Shown here piece by piece: positions 1-8,927 of a stretch of DNA of 64,000 nt. A program made the position numbers and the translations under genes. Within the stretch, counting starts at the first letter, position 1; each line of letters opens with the position of its first letter. The stretch comes from Marasmitruncus massiliensis (GTDB lineage: Bacteria > Bacillota > Clostridia > Oscillospirales > Ruminococcaceae): the NCBI RefSeq assembly GCF_900186535.1, contig NZ_FYDE01000005.1, forward strand, positions 1,030,895-1,094,894, in the 5' to 3' direction. The notes under the pieces are model-generated. The model did not search any database, was not told the origin of the DNA, and saw nothing but the letters and a program-made list of their open reading frames with translations.

Positions 1-1
1 G

Positions 2-229
2 GGGGGAACGGTAAAGATACAGGTTCTGTATCAGGATTTAAGAGACTGCATACTGGAAGAAGGGCTGAAACCGGAAACCGTTATCCGCCTTGCCACAGTG
101 AATGTTGCAAAAATCCTTCATTTGTATCCGCAGAAAGGTGTAATCAGGGAAGGAAGCGACGCGGACCTCCTGATCACAGACCATGACTATCGCATCCGGA
201 TGGTATTTGCAATGGGAAAACGTTTATAA
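2..229 (+). CDS. iadA: Beta-aspartyl (isoaspartyl) dipeptidase, C-terminal end only
   Basis: The frame is open from the window edge to a TAA at 227-229, giving the last 75 residues of an amidohydrolase-superfamily enzyme. It has the typical end of that family: a G(V/L)I..GSDADLLI segment followed by a short strand ending MGKRL. Two genes for cyanophycin breakdown and synthesis follow at once. Isoaspartyl dipeptidases split the beta-Asp-Arg dipeptides that cyanophycinase releases, so IadA is the best identity. The metal-binding core lies upstream of the window, so this rests on the tail plus context. A related dihydroorotase-like amidohydrolase is the alternative. Confidence 0.7.
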   Translation, partial: GGTVKIQVLYQDLRDCILEEGLKPETVIRLATVNVAKILHLYPQKGVIREGSDADLLITDHDYRIRMVFAMGKRL

Positions 230-267
230 AAATTAAAAGAATTAAATTTGTTCTGGAGAATCAATAC

Positions 268-1101
268 ATGAAAAAAGAAACAAGAGGCTATCTGATCATT
301 ATCGGCGGCGCGGAAGATAAAGAAAATGACAGTATTATTTTAAAACAGGCACCGCGGATGCTTACGGATGAGGATTTGCTGACCATACTAACTACGGCAA
401 CTGAACACCCGGAGGAAACGGGGCAGAAGTATTTTGAAGTATTCCGCAAAATCGGGGTCCAAAATATTCAGGTGCTGAACATCAATACGCGGGAGGAAGC
501 CAGCCATGCGTGCTTTTGCGAGCAGATCGAACGCTCCAGCTGTGTTTTCATGACCGGCGGAGACCAGCTGCGCATTACCAGCATCCTAGGGGGGACGAGG
601 GCCTGCTCGGAACTGAAACGGTTGTATGAATCGGGCGGGATTATTATGGGCACCAGCGCCGGCGCGTCGGCAATGAGCTCGACCATGATTGTGACTGGCA
701 AAGACAATGAGCCCGCCAGAAAGTGCACCTTGAAAATGGCCCCGGGGCTGGATTTGATTGACGGCGCGATCATTGATCAGCATTTTGACCAGCGGGGCAG
801 GTTCGGACGGCTGCTCTGCGGCGTCACGGAAAATCCGGGCGTGCTGGGTATCGGGATTGATGAAGACACCTCGATCAAAATACATCCGGACATGCATTTT
901 GAAGTGATTGGTTCCAACGCAGTTACCATTATTGACGGAAAAACCATGCAAAGTTCCAATGTGTCTGAATTAGAGCAAGATGAAATTCTCGCGGTCAACG
1001 GGGTAACGGTCCATGTTTTGCCCCAGGGATACGGTTTTGATTTAAAAAACAGAAAGGTTCTGCGTCTTAAAAATGAAAACAGAGCAAATTCAAATTTATG
1101 A
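268..1101 (+). CDS. cphB: Cyanophycinase
   Basis: This 277-residue serine hydrolase of the S51 family cuts cyanophycin (multi-L-arginyl-poly-L-aspartate) into beta-Asp-Arg dipeptides in the cytoplasm. The nucleophile elbow GTSAGASA puts the catalytic serine at residue 130. MTGGDQ (95-100) and QHFDQRGR, with His172, match the other conserved blocks. Length is normal for CphB. The ATG has a CTGGAG-like ribosome binding site. The gene starts 38 bp after iadA and its 3' end overlaps cphA by 29 bp, so the three are probably one operon covering synthesis, depolymerisation and dipeptide cleavage. Confidence 0.93.
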   Translation: MKKETRGYLIIIGGAEDKENDSIILKQAPRMLTDEDLLTILTTATEHPEETGQKYFEVFRKIGVQNIQVLNINTREEASHACFCEQIERSSCVFMTGGDQLRITSILGGTRACSELKRLYESGGIIMGTSAGASAMSSTMIVTGKDNEPARKCTLKMAPGLDLIDGAIIDQHFDQRGRFGRLLCGVTENPGVLGIGIDEDTSIKIHPDMHFEVIGSNAVTIIDGKTMQSSNVSELEQDEILAVNGVTVHVLPQGYGFDLKNRKVLRLKNENRANSNL

Positions 1102-3730
1102 GTTCACAGTATTCAGCGGACGCAATATTTACAGCCACAGGCCTGTGATCAAGATGGTTGTCAATATTGGGAAATATGGGGAGATTCCGACCAACGAAAT
1201 TCCGGGATTCAATAAGAAACTGCTGGAACTGTTTCCGGGGCTGAAAACCAACTGCTGCAGCCTGGGCTATGAAGGCGGGTTTGTACAAAGGCTCCGTGAA
1301 GGAACCTATATGGCTCATGTGCTGGAGCATGTGATCCTCGAAATGCAGTATATGCTGGGCTATCAGGTGAGTTTTGGAAAGACAAGGGCAGTTTCCGAGA
1401 ATGATGTCTATTCGCTTGCCTATGAATATCAAAACGAGGTTTGCGGGCAGGAATGCGGAAAAGCCGCTGTTTTTATCTTAAATCAGCTGCTTGCCGGAGA
1501 AGAGGTTGCGATCGAGCAGTTTTTTGACTATTTAAAAAAAATTTCCCTGGAGGCCGAATTGGGCCCCAGTACATCCGCTATTGTAGATGAAGCAAAGAGA
1601 AGGGGAATCCCGATTACGAGAATCGGCAATGAAAGCCTGGTGCGCTTAGGTTATGGGAAGCACAGCAGGCTGATCGAATCCACGCTGACCGACGCCACAT
1701 CGTGCATCTCAGCGGACATTTCCTGCAACAAACAGCTGACAAAATTTCTGCTCAATGAAAATAAGATCCCGGTGCCGTTTGGAAAGATTGTTTATTCCGA
1801 AATATCAGCCCTGATGGTGGCGGACCAGATTGGGACGCCGGTCGTTATCAAACCGTTTGACGGCAATCAGGGCAAAGGCGTGCATTTGTGCCTGAAAAAT
1901 GAAAAAGAGATCAAAGAGGCTTTCCGCGATGCTGCCAAATACAGCAAAGGCATTATTGTAGAAAAATATGTTTCGGGAAGGGACTTCCGGATTCTGGTGG
2001 TCGGGGGAAAAGTCAGGGCGGTATCGGAACGGCTTCCCGCCAGCGTCATTGGTGATGGCGTCCATACGGTCAGGGAACTTGTTGGCATTACCAATCAGGA
2101 CCCGGACCGCGGTGAACAGCATGAAAAGCCGCTGACGAAAATCTGTCTGGACAGTGTGGCCGAGAGCATCCTCGCTAAAAATGGAATGTCGGCGGAATTC
2201 ATTCCTGAACAGGGACAGGAGGTCATTCTGCGGGAAAACGCAAACCTGAGCACCGGAGGGACGGCAGTGGACTGCACAGACATCATCCATCCGGAAAACA
2301 TAGAGATTGCGGAAAAGGCAGCCGCGACAATCGGCCTTGATATAGCAGGCATTGATGTTGTATCAGAGAATATTTCGGAGTCAATTCTTGATACCGGCGG
2401 AGCGGTTGTTGAAGTCAATACCGCTCCGGGAATCCGCATGCACCTGTATCCCAGCAAAGGAACCCCGCGCAGCGTGGACCGGGATATTGTAAATATGCTG
2501 TTTCCCGATGAGAACTCCATGCGATTCCCGATTGTTTCCGTCACAGGCACGAACGGGAAAACCACAGTGGTCCGCCTGATTCAGCATATTCTCTCCCTGA
2601 CCGGAAAAACCGTCGGAATGACCAGTACAAGCGGGACTTTTGTCGGGAATAAATGTGTGTGCAGGGGGGATAATTCCGGCCCGAGAAGCGCACGGTCGCT
2701 TTTGTCCAACAAGGCGGTGGAAGCCGCCGTTCTGGAAACGGCGCGCGGCGGGATCGTCCGTGAGGGTCTGGGATATGATCTCGCGGATGTGGGCGTGATC
2801 ACCAATATCACGGAAGATCACCTTGGTATAGACGGCGTTGATACGCTGGAGGATCTGGCTTTTATCAAATCGCTGGTAGTGGAAGCCGTCAAAAAAGAAG
2901 GCGCGGCGGTCCTGAACGCGGAGGACGCCATGACCCCCTATATTTTAAACCGGGTCAAAGTACGAACCGTTCTGTTCAGCAAAGACACCGACGCAATCAA
3001 GCCTTATTATGCGCTGGGGCGGATTTTTGTCTTTCAGCATAAAGGCAAAATCCAGATCCAGGATGGACCTGTTCTTCAGGATGTTGTGCCGGTGGAGGAA
3101 ATTCCGATTACAGTTCATGGCATGATAGAATGCAACATTGAAAATGCGCTTGCCGCCACCTCTGCGCTCTATGCGCTTGGGGTGCCTATTGATATCATCA
3201 GGGCGGGGCTCAAAAGCTTTACGGACAACACCGGAAGGTTTCATCTATTCGCATTGCATGGAATCCGGGTGCTGTTGGATTACGGACATAATCCGGCGGG
3301 CTACGAAAAAGCCATTCAGGTTTGCAAAAAGCTGGGCGGGAATGCGCTGGCAGGGGTGATCGGTGTCCCGGGAGACAGGATGGACCGCGCGGTAAAAGCG
3401 GTCGGAAAACAATGCGCACAGGCTTTTGACCGCCTTTATATTAAAGAGGACCGCGATCTGCGCGGCAGGAAAAGCGGGGAGATCGCCGGAATCCTCTACC
3501 ATACCGTTATGGAGGAGAATTTCCCGAAAGGTGCGGTCAAGCTGATAGAGGATGAATTGGAGGCACTGAAATCGGCAATTGAGGATGCAAAGGAAGACGA
3601 CCTGATCGTAGCGTTTTATGAGAAATTTGAGCCTTTGAAAGACTATCTGGAATCTGTTGGCGCCGTGGCTGTAGACCCGATGGAGATCGAACAGGCGGTC
3701 AGGCAAAAAGTACAAGCATCCGGGCGATGA
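1073..3730 (+). CDS. cphA: Cyanophycin synthetase
   Basis: CphA polymerises aspartate and arginine into the nitrogen reserve cyanophycin using ATP. The 885 residues match the family size and three-part layout. The N-terminal domain carries HVLEHVILE (83-91). An ATP-grasp domain spans about 215-480, with KPFDGNQGKG near 260 and EVNTAPG near 447. A Mur-ligase-like domain runs from about 485, with the P-loop GTNGKTT at 492-498. The start inside the end of cphB is supported by the family-like beginning (GRNIYSHRPVI) and implies translational coupling. The stop codon lies in the loop of an intrinsic terminator, so the unit ends here. Confidence 0.95.
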   Translation: MKTEQIQIYEFTVFSGRNIYSHRPVIKMVVNIGKYGEIPTNEIPGFNKKLLELFPGLKTNCCSLGYEGGFVQRLREGTYMAHVLEHVILEMQYMLGYQVSFGKTRAVSENDVYSLAYEYQNEVCGQECGKAAVFILNQLLAGEEVAIEQFFDYLKKISLEAELGPSTSAIVDEAKRRGIPITRIGNESLVRLGYGKHSRLIESTLTDATSCISADISCNKQLTKFLLNENKIPVPFGKIVYSEISALMVADQIGTPVVIKPFDGNQGKGVHLCLKNEKEIKEAFRDAAKYSKGIIVEKYVSGRDFRILVVGGKVRAVSERLPASVIGDGVHTVRELVGITNQDPDRGEQHEKPLTKICLDSVAESILAKNGMSAEFIPEQGQEVILRENANLSTGGTAVDCTDIIHPENIEIAEKAAATIGLDIAGIDVVSENISESILDTGGAVVEVNTAPGIRMHLYPSKGTPRSVDRDIVNMLFPDENSMRFPIVSVTGTNGKTTVVRLIQHILSLTGKTVGMTSTSGTFVGNKCVCRGDNSGPRSARSLLSNKAVEAAVLETARGGIVREGLGYDLADVGVITNITEDHLGIDGVDTLEDLAFIKSLVVEAVKKEGAAVLNAEDAMTPYILNRVKVRTVLFSKDTDAIKPYYALGRIFVFQHKGKIQIQDGPVLQDVVPVEEIPITVHGMIECNIENALAATSALYALGVPIDIIRAGLKSFTDNTGRFHLFALHGIRVLLDYGHNPAGYEKAIQVCKKLGGNALAGVIGVPGDRMDRAVKAVGKQCAQAFDRLYIKEDRDLRGRKSGEIAGILYHTVMEENFPKGAVKLIEDELEALKSAIEDAKEDDLIVAFYEKFEPLKDYLESVGAVAVDPMEIEQAVRQKVQASGR

Positions 3731-3751
3731 ACGCCGGGATGCTTGTTTTTT
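3713..3751 (+). terminator. Intrinsic terminator overlapping the cphA stop codon
   Basis: Arms CAAGCATCC (3713-3721) and GGATGCTTG (3737-3745) form a 9 bp stem followed by a T run. The cphA TGA (3728-3730) lies in the loop. Confidence 0.85.
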
Positions 3752-3854
3752 ACGCTTCGCGTTAAAATTTTAAAAAACTTCATGAATGATTTACCAAACC
3801 GGTTATAATGGAGGATAGGAACAGCGGCATCCGATTTCAGGACAGGAGGGCATT

Positions 3855-4493
3855 ATGAACATCACCCACATCATATTTGACATTGACGGCACCTTGCTCG
3901 ACACCGAGGACGCGGTTTTGCTTTCTTTAAAAGATGTGATTGAAGAAAACAAAAATCAACCGGCAGACATCAATACCTTGCGGTTTGCGCTGGGAATCCC
4001 CGGTCCGGATGCACTTTGCCGGCTCGGTTTCGATGATCCGGTCTATTACAATTCCAGATGGGAAGAAAAGTTTCAAAACTACTATGATCGGATTCGCGTT
4101 TTTGACGGCATTCAAACCATGCTCACCGAATTGAGAAAACAACAGTATCAGTTGGGAATTATCACATCGAAAAACAAAAAGGAATTTCAGGCGGATTTTG
4201 TTCCGTTTGGTCTGGCGGATTATTTCAGTACCGTTATTTGTGCCGAGGACACCCGCAGGCATAAGCCCTTCTCCGAACCCATGGACAAATTTTTGCAGCT
4301 TTCCGGTGCGAAGCCCGACGAAGCGATCTATATCGGGGACACTTTATATGATCTTCAATGCGCCAAAGGGGCGGGCGTTCGCTTTGCGCTTGCTTTATGG
4401 GGCTGTAAAGCCCCTGAGGGGATCGCCGCGGATGATTTTCTGGAGAAGCCGGAAGATATTTTTGACCGATGCCTGCAAAAAGCAGCCCTTTGA
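3855..4493 (+). CDS. HAD-superfamily hydrolase, phosphoglycolate-phosphatase-like
   Basis: A 212-residue HAD phosphatase with all four motifs: FDIDGTLLDTE (nucleophile Asp9, acid Asp11), a Ser/Thr motif in IITSKN, the lysine in HKPFSEP, and GDTLYDLQCAKGAG for the metal-binding aspartates. The helical cap between motifs I and II is typical of the Gph/PpaX subgroup. The physiological substrate cannot be read from the sequence. The start has a GACAGGAGG site. A TATAAT box at 3804-3809 suggests its own promoter, but no convincing -35 was seen. It stands alone between two terminators. Confidence 0.85.
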   Translation: MNITHIIFDIDGTLLDTEDAVLLSLKDVIEENKNQPADINTLRFALGIPGPDALCRLGFDDPVYYNSRWEEKFQNYYDRIRVFDGIQTMLTELRKQQYQLGIITSKNKKEFQADFVPFGLADYFSTVICAEDTRRHKPFSEPMDKFLQLSGAKPDEAIYIGDTLYDLQCAKGAGVRFALALWGCKAPEGIAADDFLEKPEDIFDRCLQKAAL

Positions 4494-4506
4494 CTACATA
4501 AAAATC

Positions 4507-4544
4507 AAAGATTCCCGCCGCTGTTTCAGCTTGCGGGAATCTTT
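4507..4544. terminator. Bidirectional terminator between the HAD gene and the beta-helix lipoprotein gene
   Basis: A 12 bp inverted repeat, AAAGATTCCCGC (4507-4518) and GCGGGAATCTTT (4533-4544), has T runs on both strands. It can end the rightward HAD transcript and the leftward VTC operon. Confidence 0.85.
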
Positions 4545-4563
4545 TTTATCTTGAAGGAATCCT

Positions 4564-6669
4564 TCAGCTGTTTTGTCCGGATGTGTTTCCTGCTTCGGTT
4601 GGAGAGGCGGCGTCATTCTGAGAAGGCGGCGTTCTGCCGCCGGGCTGCCCAAATCCGCCTCTTCCGCCCATCCCGCCGGGCCGCATTTCATTGGCGGCAG
4701 TTGTGGAACCGTCATCCGCAATGCGGGTTACTGCGCCCGACAGCGTTACATCCGTGAGTTTTGTGCCGCCGGAATAGGCCGCATCGCTTTCATACAATCC
4801 CCCTGTCTGTTCCCCTGTGCAGCTGCCGCCGGAAAACAGGGTATATGTTTTTCCCTGCTCCAGAGCGGGAGAACTGATCACAATGGAACGGTATTCCTTG
4901 GATGGGGCGAATGTGACAACAGGATTTCCATTTTCGTCGGCGAGACTAACTAACGTACCCGCCGCCTGCGCTGAGGAATAGGTTACCATCAGGGTGTTTT
5001 GCGAAGAGGATTCACCGGGAGCCTGCGCCATACCGGAGCTGCCTGATGCGATGAGAACCCCGCCGGTAATTTCGCAGCTGCCGTTATAATCCAAAGAACC
5101 GTTGCCGTCATTGACAGGCCCGTTTACCAGCGCCATACCGCCTTCAAAATAGAGGTTTCCGTTGGAGTCGATTCCGTCGCCTGCCGCATCGACTAAGACA
5201 GTTCCGCCTGAAATTCGGATGTAGCAGGTTTCATCAGCCGAATCCGGTCCGCCCTTTTGGGAAGAAGTTTCGGCACTGGAAGCATTGATGCCGTCGTCTT
5301 TTGCAGTGAGCTGTACAAAACCTCCGCTGATCGTAATCGATTGGCCTTCCAGCCCTTCGTAGCAGTTCGTAATGTTCAGTTCGCCGCCGCTGACAGTCAA
5401 AGCGGCATCGGCGTGAACGGCATCATCGCCGGAAGCAAGCTGGAACGTGCCGCCCTGAATCGAAACATCGCCGTTTGCATGTACCGCGTCGTCGCAGGAA
5501 TCAATGGCAAACGTGCCGCCCGTGATCACGATTTTGCCGCCCGCTTTCAGACCCTTGGTGCTTTCGGCGGACTCTTCTGAAGAATCGGATGCCTGCATTT
5601 GCGGCATCGCTCCTTCGCTTTGGTCGGGTGGATTTATCGTTGCCCCGGCGGTTGTATCAGGCTCTGTCTGCTGCGGGGGAGCCGGCTGGCCGGAAGGTAT
5701 ATCTTCCGGCGGGTTTTCGCTGTCCGCCGATGCCTGCATTTGTCCCGGGAAATCGTCCCGCGGATCATCGGACTCGGCGTTTGCGCTTCCGCCGCCGGTA
5801 ACAAGGTCAAATTCGCCACCGGTTACCTGAAGCGTGGTTTCCGCCTGAATCGCGTCGTTTCCCGACGTGATCGCGAAGGAACCGCCGTCAATGGAAACAG
5901 AGCCTTTTTTGGGGTCTTCATCGTTATTGGACTGAATACCGTCGGCTTGGGCGTCGATGGTGAAATTTCCTGCCAGAATGGAAACCGAGTCCCGCCCGCG
6001 CAGGCCGTCCTTTGCCGCCGTGGCTTTAATCGTTCCGCCGGTAATCACCAGGTCGTCCTTGGAGGCAACCGCGTTTTCATAGTTGCCGGTGACATCCAGC
6101 GAACCGTCCCCGTTGATCGTGACATCATCCTTTCCGAAAATCGCGGCGTTCGGCTCATCGGTTGTCTCATCAGGGTACTGATAATCCGGACTGTCTGAAA
6201 CGGTATTCTCAGTTCCCGGCGCAAGCGTGAGAATGACCTTTTCGGACTGTTCGAAATAAAAGGGCGCGCTGTCGGAGCAGGAAATCGTCACGCCGTTCAG
6301 TACCAGCCGGACGAGATCATCTTTTCCCGCTTTTACGAGAACCTGCCCGTCAGTCATTGTGCCGCTGAGCACATAGGTACCGGCGGAGGAGATGGTGAGC
6401 ACGCTCCCGTCGGCGGATGCGCCTGCCCCATTTACCGTAAAGGAATCGCCGTCCAGCGAAACGGAGACGGCGGACGCTTCCTCCCAGCTTGCGTCAAGAT
6501 TTTCGCTGCTGTATTCTGTGAGCGGAGAAGCATTTGAAGCGACGGATTCGGAGGAAGAGCTTGAAGCGCCGGAAGAGCTTTGCGGCTGGGTACCGCATCC
6601 GGCGAACGTTCCAATTAAAACTGCCGCGGCACTTAGGCAGGCAAAGGTTTTTTTTGTAAAGCAGTTCAT
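4564..6669 (-). CDS. Cthe_2159-type beta-helix carbohydrate-binding lipoprotein
   Basis: A 701-residue exported lipoprotein with a signal peptide ending in a lipobox at Cys25 (TFAGC). The body repeats units such as SISGGTF, DDAVHADG and DDGIDSNG. These are typical of the right-handed beta-helix, calcium-rich Cthe_2159 family, whose founder binds cellulose and acidic polysaccharide. A Pro/Ser/Gln/Asp-rich insert at about 295-375 interrupts the helix, and the C-terminus is Gly/Pro-rich and probably disordered. It is the last gene of an operon with a DUF4956 membrane protein and a VTC-domain protein, a common clostridial arrangement of unknown overall role. A part in binding surface polymers is an inference. 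Confidence 0.8.
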   Translation of the reverse strand: MNCFTKKTFACLSAAAVLIGTFAGCGTQPQSSSGASSSSSESVASNASPLTEYSSENLDASWEEASAVSVSLDGDSFTVNGAGASADGSVLTISSAGTYVLSGTMTDGQVLVKAGKDDLVRLVLNGVTISCSDSAPFYFEQSEKVILTLAPGTENTVSDSPDYQYPDETTDEPNAAIFGKDDVTINGDGSLDVTGNYENAVASKDDLVITGGTIKATAAKDGLRGRDSVSILAGNFTIDAQADGIQSNNDEDPKKGSVSIDGGSFAITSGNDAIQAETTLQVTGGEFDLVTGGGSANAESDDPRDDFPGQMQASADSENPPEDIPSGQPAPPQQTEPDTTAGATINPPDQSEGAMPQMQASDSSEESAESTKGLKAGGKIVITGGTFAIDSCDDAVHANGDVSIQGGTFQLASGDDAVHADAALTVSGGELNITNCYEGLEGQSITISGGFVQLTAKDDGINASSAETSSQKGGPDSADETCYIRISGGTVLVDAAGDGIDSNGNLYFEGGMALVNGPVNDGNGSLDYNGSCEITGGVLIASGSSGMAQAPGESSSQNTLMVTYSSAQAAGTLVSLADENGNPVVTFAPSKEYRSIVISSPALEQGKTYTLFSGGSCTGEQTGGLYESDAAYSGGTKLTDVTLSGAVTRIADDGSTTAANEMRPGGMGGRGGFGQPGGRTPPSQNDAASPTEAGNTSGQNS

Positions 6670-6681
6670 AAGTCCCTCCTG

Positions 6682-7341
6682 TTATAATTCATCCTTGGCG
6701 GTCGGCACGCGGCCGCATACAATTGTCAGATTGCCGTTGCGGCAGCGCAGCTCGTCAAGAAACTGCTTGTCGATGGAAGTCCCCTTAAGGGTAACATGAT
6801 AATAAAGTTCGTACAGGCTGCCCATATTTGTAGTCCGGACACGGAGCAGCTCCGCCTTTTTGGTATATTTTCCGAACAGGTCGTCAAAAATGCCCTCATA
6901 GTCCAGATTTTCAGGGATGGTGATTTTCAGCTCCTTTTCCGCGGAGCGCTGCTCACCGAACTTTGTGGCGGAAAGCAGGACTGTCATGATACCGGTCAAA
7001 GCGGTAAACAGAACGGCAAAGGCCAGATACCCCATGCCGGTTGCAAGGCCGATTGCCATGGCTGCAAAGATGCTGCCGATCTCCCGTGCGCTGCCGGGTA
7101 CCGAACGGAAACGCACAAGGCTGAACGCTCCCAGAACGGCCACTCCGGTGCCGAGGTTCCCGTTTACCAGCATAATGACCGACTGCACCATAAGGGGCAG
7201 CAGGGCCAGCGTCATTACAAAGCTTTTGCTGTAAGTGTTGCGGTACATATAAAAGAGCGCGGTGCAGATCCCCAAAAGCAGGGAAGCGGCGGTGCACAGA
7301 AGGATATTCTGTGAAGTGGCGTTAAGCAGTGTTTCAAGCAC
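6682..7341 (-). CDS. DUF4956 family membrane protein
   Basis: A 219-residue protein with about four membrane segments in the first 125 residues, the conserved block FSLVRFRSVPGSAREIG, and a soluble C-terminal domain of about 90 residues. This is the DUF4956 layout; no biochemical function is established. Its start overlaps the end of the VTC-domain gene by 8 bp, and it ends 12 bp before the lipoprotein gene, so the three should be co-translated. An inference from context is that it is the membrane partner of the VTC-domain polymerase. Confidence 0.82.
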   Translation of the reverse strand: MLETLLNATSQNILLCTAASLLLGICTALFYMYRNTYSKSFVMTLALLPLMVQSVIMLVNGNLGTGVAVLGAFSLVRFRSVPGSAREIGSIFAAMAIGLATGMGYLAFAVLFTALTGIMTVLLSATKFGEQRSAEKELKITIPENLDYEGIFDDLFGKYTKKAELLRVRTTNMGSLYELYYHVTLKGTSIDKQFLDELRCRNGNLTIVCGRVPTAKDEL

Positions 7342-8059
7342 AAATGGGTCCTCCGTTCGTTACAAGATGTTGAATCAAATGATCTTTATAGCAGGTTCCG
7401 TATTTGGAGAAGGATGTGGGGAAAATTGCAAGCTCCGTCAGCAGATCGCTCATCCAGACAGGCATCGCGCCGGGAATCTTGATTTCCATGAGGACTGTTT
7501 TGGAATCGAGAATCAGGTTTCCCCAGTCGCCCCGCGACAGATCGAGCAGGGACTCCCGGAAACGGATATTGCGGTCGAAGGTGACGCGCAGGCTGCTGTT
7601 TTCGTTGCCGGACAGAGCAACCCGGTCGTAAGCGATGAATGCTTTTGGGGATGGCCGGTACAGCTTCATGAACCATCCAATTTCGTGAAGAATCTGACAG
7701 GTCTTTTCGGGCTCTGTTCCCCGCAAAAGATAATCGGACGCTTCCCGCAGGGTTATGGGAACCCGGCGTTTATAAACAACGCCTTTATATTTCTTTTTCA
7801 GCTCGATAAAAACGGTGTCGTCCTGTGAGGGGACGCCATAGCTGCGCAGCCGCAGTTTTTCCTTATAAACAGGCTTGTCAAGCGATGCACGGATCAGTTC
7901 AAAGCTGTCTGTGTCAAAATAAAGATTGCAGATCGTGTGCCGGCCATACTGATCCACCGTCATTCGGCTTTCCAGTTCCTTATGAAGCGTGGCATATTGC
8001 TGTTCGCTGAGCAGATATTTCTTTTCATAACGTTTAAAAACATCCTGATAGGATGACAT
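7334..8059 (-). CDS. VTC-domain polyphosphate polymerase-like protein
   Basis: A 241-residue protein matching the catalytic tunnel domain of yeast VTC4, which makes polyphosphate from ATP. The basic and acidic tunnel blocks are visible: FKRYEKKYLLS near the N-terminus, LYFDTDSFELI, EKLRLRSYG, FIELKKKYKGVVYKRR, and a late MEIKIPG with KYGTCYKD. Bacterial members are soluble and sit beside DUF4956. The product has not been shown for this type, so polymerase activity is inferred. It is the first gene of the leftward operon and reads from a promoter that overlaps the inverted-repeat operator at 8127-8176. Confidence 0.82.
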   Translation of the reverse strand: MSSYQDVFKRYEKKYLLSEQQYATLHKELESRMTVDQYGRHTICNLYFDTDSFELIRASLDKPVYKEKLRLRSYGVPSQDDTVFIELKKKYKGVVYKRRVPITLREASDYLLRGTEPEKTCQILHEIGWFMKLYRPSPKAFIAYDRVALSGNENSSLRVTFDRNIRFRESLLDLSRGDWGNLILDSKTVLMEIKIPGAMPVWMSDLLTELAIFPTSFSKYGTCYKDHLIQHLVTNGGPICA

Positions 8060-8115
8060 ACCAATTACCTCCTGTCGCGGCGAATTTTTTCAGCCGTCCC
8101 GTTTTCTGTACCCGT

Positions 8116-8121
8116 ATCATA
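8116..8121 (-). promoter_or_regulatory. Probable -10 box of the VTC operon
   Basis: TATGAT on the minus strand. The matching -35 position (about 8139-8144) is poor and lies inside the left operator arm, which is typical of a promoter that needs an OmpR-class activator. Confidence 0.4.
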
Positions 8122-8126
8122 AAGCT

Positions 8127-8176
8127 GAAACCTGAAAACAGTCTGAAAAAGTGTATTCAGACTATTTTCAGGTTTC
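8127..8176. promoter_or_regulatory. 21 bp inverted repeat, likely response-regulator operator
   Basis: Arms 8127-8147 and 8156-8176 are inverted copies with one mismatch, separated by 8 bp. Each arm carries CTGAAA-type hexamers 11 bp apart (8132 and 8143 on the left), the spacing at which OmpR/PhoB-family winged-helix dimers contact DNA. It lies between the divergent VTC operon and the two-component genes, 14 bp upstream of the rightward -35 box. Confidence 0.6.
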
Positions 8177-8189
8177 GTCACTAGAATGA

Positions 8190-8218
8190 TTGCGTAAACA
8201 AATGCAACTCTTTATAAT
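8190..8218 (+). promoter_or_regulatory. Promoter of the two-component system
   Basis: TTGCGT (8190-8195), a 17 bp spacer and TATAAT (8213-8218). The inverted repeat lies just upstream, fitting autoregulation. Confidence 0.6.
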
Positions 8219-8249
8219 AAATACAGCTTGTGGGAAAGAAGGGTGGGCA

Positions 8250-8927
8250 ATGCGTGTTTTAATTGTGGAGGATGAGGTCCGGCTTGCGGAAGCACTGGAA
8301 CAGATTCTGACTGAGAAAAAATATGTGGTGGATGTGGTATACGACGGGTCGGACGGGCTTGAATATGGGTTAAGCGGAATCTATGACGTCATCGTATTGG
8401 ATGTGATGCTGCCGAAACGGAATGGATTTGAAATCGTAAAGGAACTGCGGGCGAAAAAAATCGCGACGCCGGTCATTTTGCTGACGGCGCGCGATGAAAC
8501 GGCGGATAAAGTGACCGGGCTGGACTGCGGCGCGGATGACTATATGACCAAACCGTTTTCGCCGGACGAGCTTCTTGCGCGGATTCGGGCCCTTTCCAGA
8601 AGGCAGGGGGATGTGGTGCTGGAGGAACTGACCTTTGCGGATCTGGCCCTTAACCTGTCTACCTATACGCTGCGGCGCGAGACAAAATCGGTACATCTGG
8701 GCTTCAAAGAGTTCGAGGTGCTCCGGCTTCTGATGACCAATCCGCAGATGATCGTTCCCAAGGAAAGCCTGATCACCAAAATCTGGGGGGTTGAGTCCGG
8801 TGCAGAGGATAACAATGTAGAGGCTTATATTTCTTTCCTTCGTAAAAAATTCTTCTTTCTCGGTTCTTCTGTCAACATCGGCACCGTTCGGAAAGTGGGT
8901 TACCGGCTGGAGGCGGAAGGGGCATGA
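8250..8927 (+). CDS. OmpR/PhoB-family response regulator
   Basis: A 225-residue regulator with a receiver domain (phospho-acceptor Asp51 in VIVLDVMLP, a conserved Thr in LLTAR, a Lys in TKPFSPDELLARI) and a C-terminal winged-helix domain ending VRKVGYRLE. The ATG at 8250 is chosen over an upstream ATG at 8190 because the receiver begins MRVLIVEDE and a GAAGGGTGG-like site precedes it. The stop overlaps the start of the sensor kinase (ATGA). Position suggests that it controls the divergent VTC/DUF4956/lipoprotein operon and itself through the inverted repeat. Confidence 0.9.
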   Translation: MRVLIVEDEVRLAEALEQILTEKKYVVDVVYDGSDGLEYGLSGIYDVIVLDVMLPKRNGFEIVKELRAKKIATPVILLTARDETADKVTGLDCGADDYMTKPFSPDELLARIRALSRRQGDVVLEELTFADLALNLSTYTLRRETKSVHLGFKEFEVLRLLMTNPQMIVPKESLITKIWGVESGAEDNNVEAYISFLRKKFFFLGSSVNIGTVRKVGYRLEAEGA

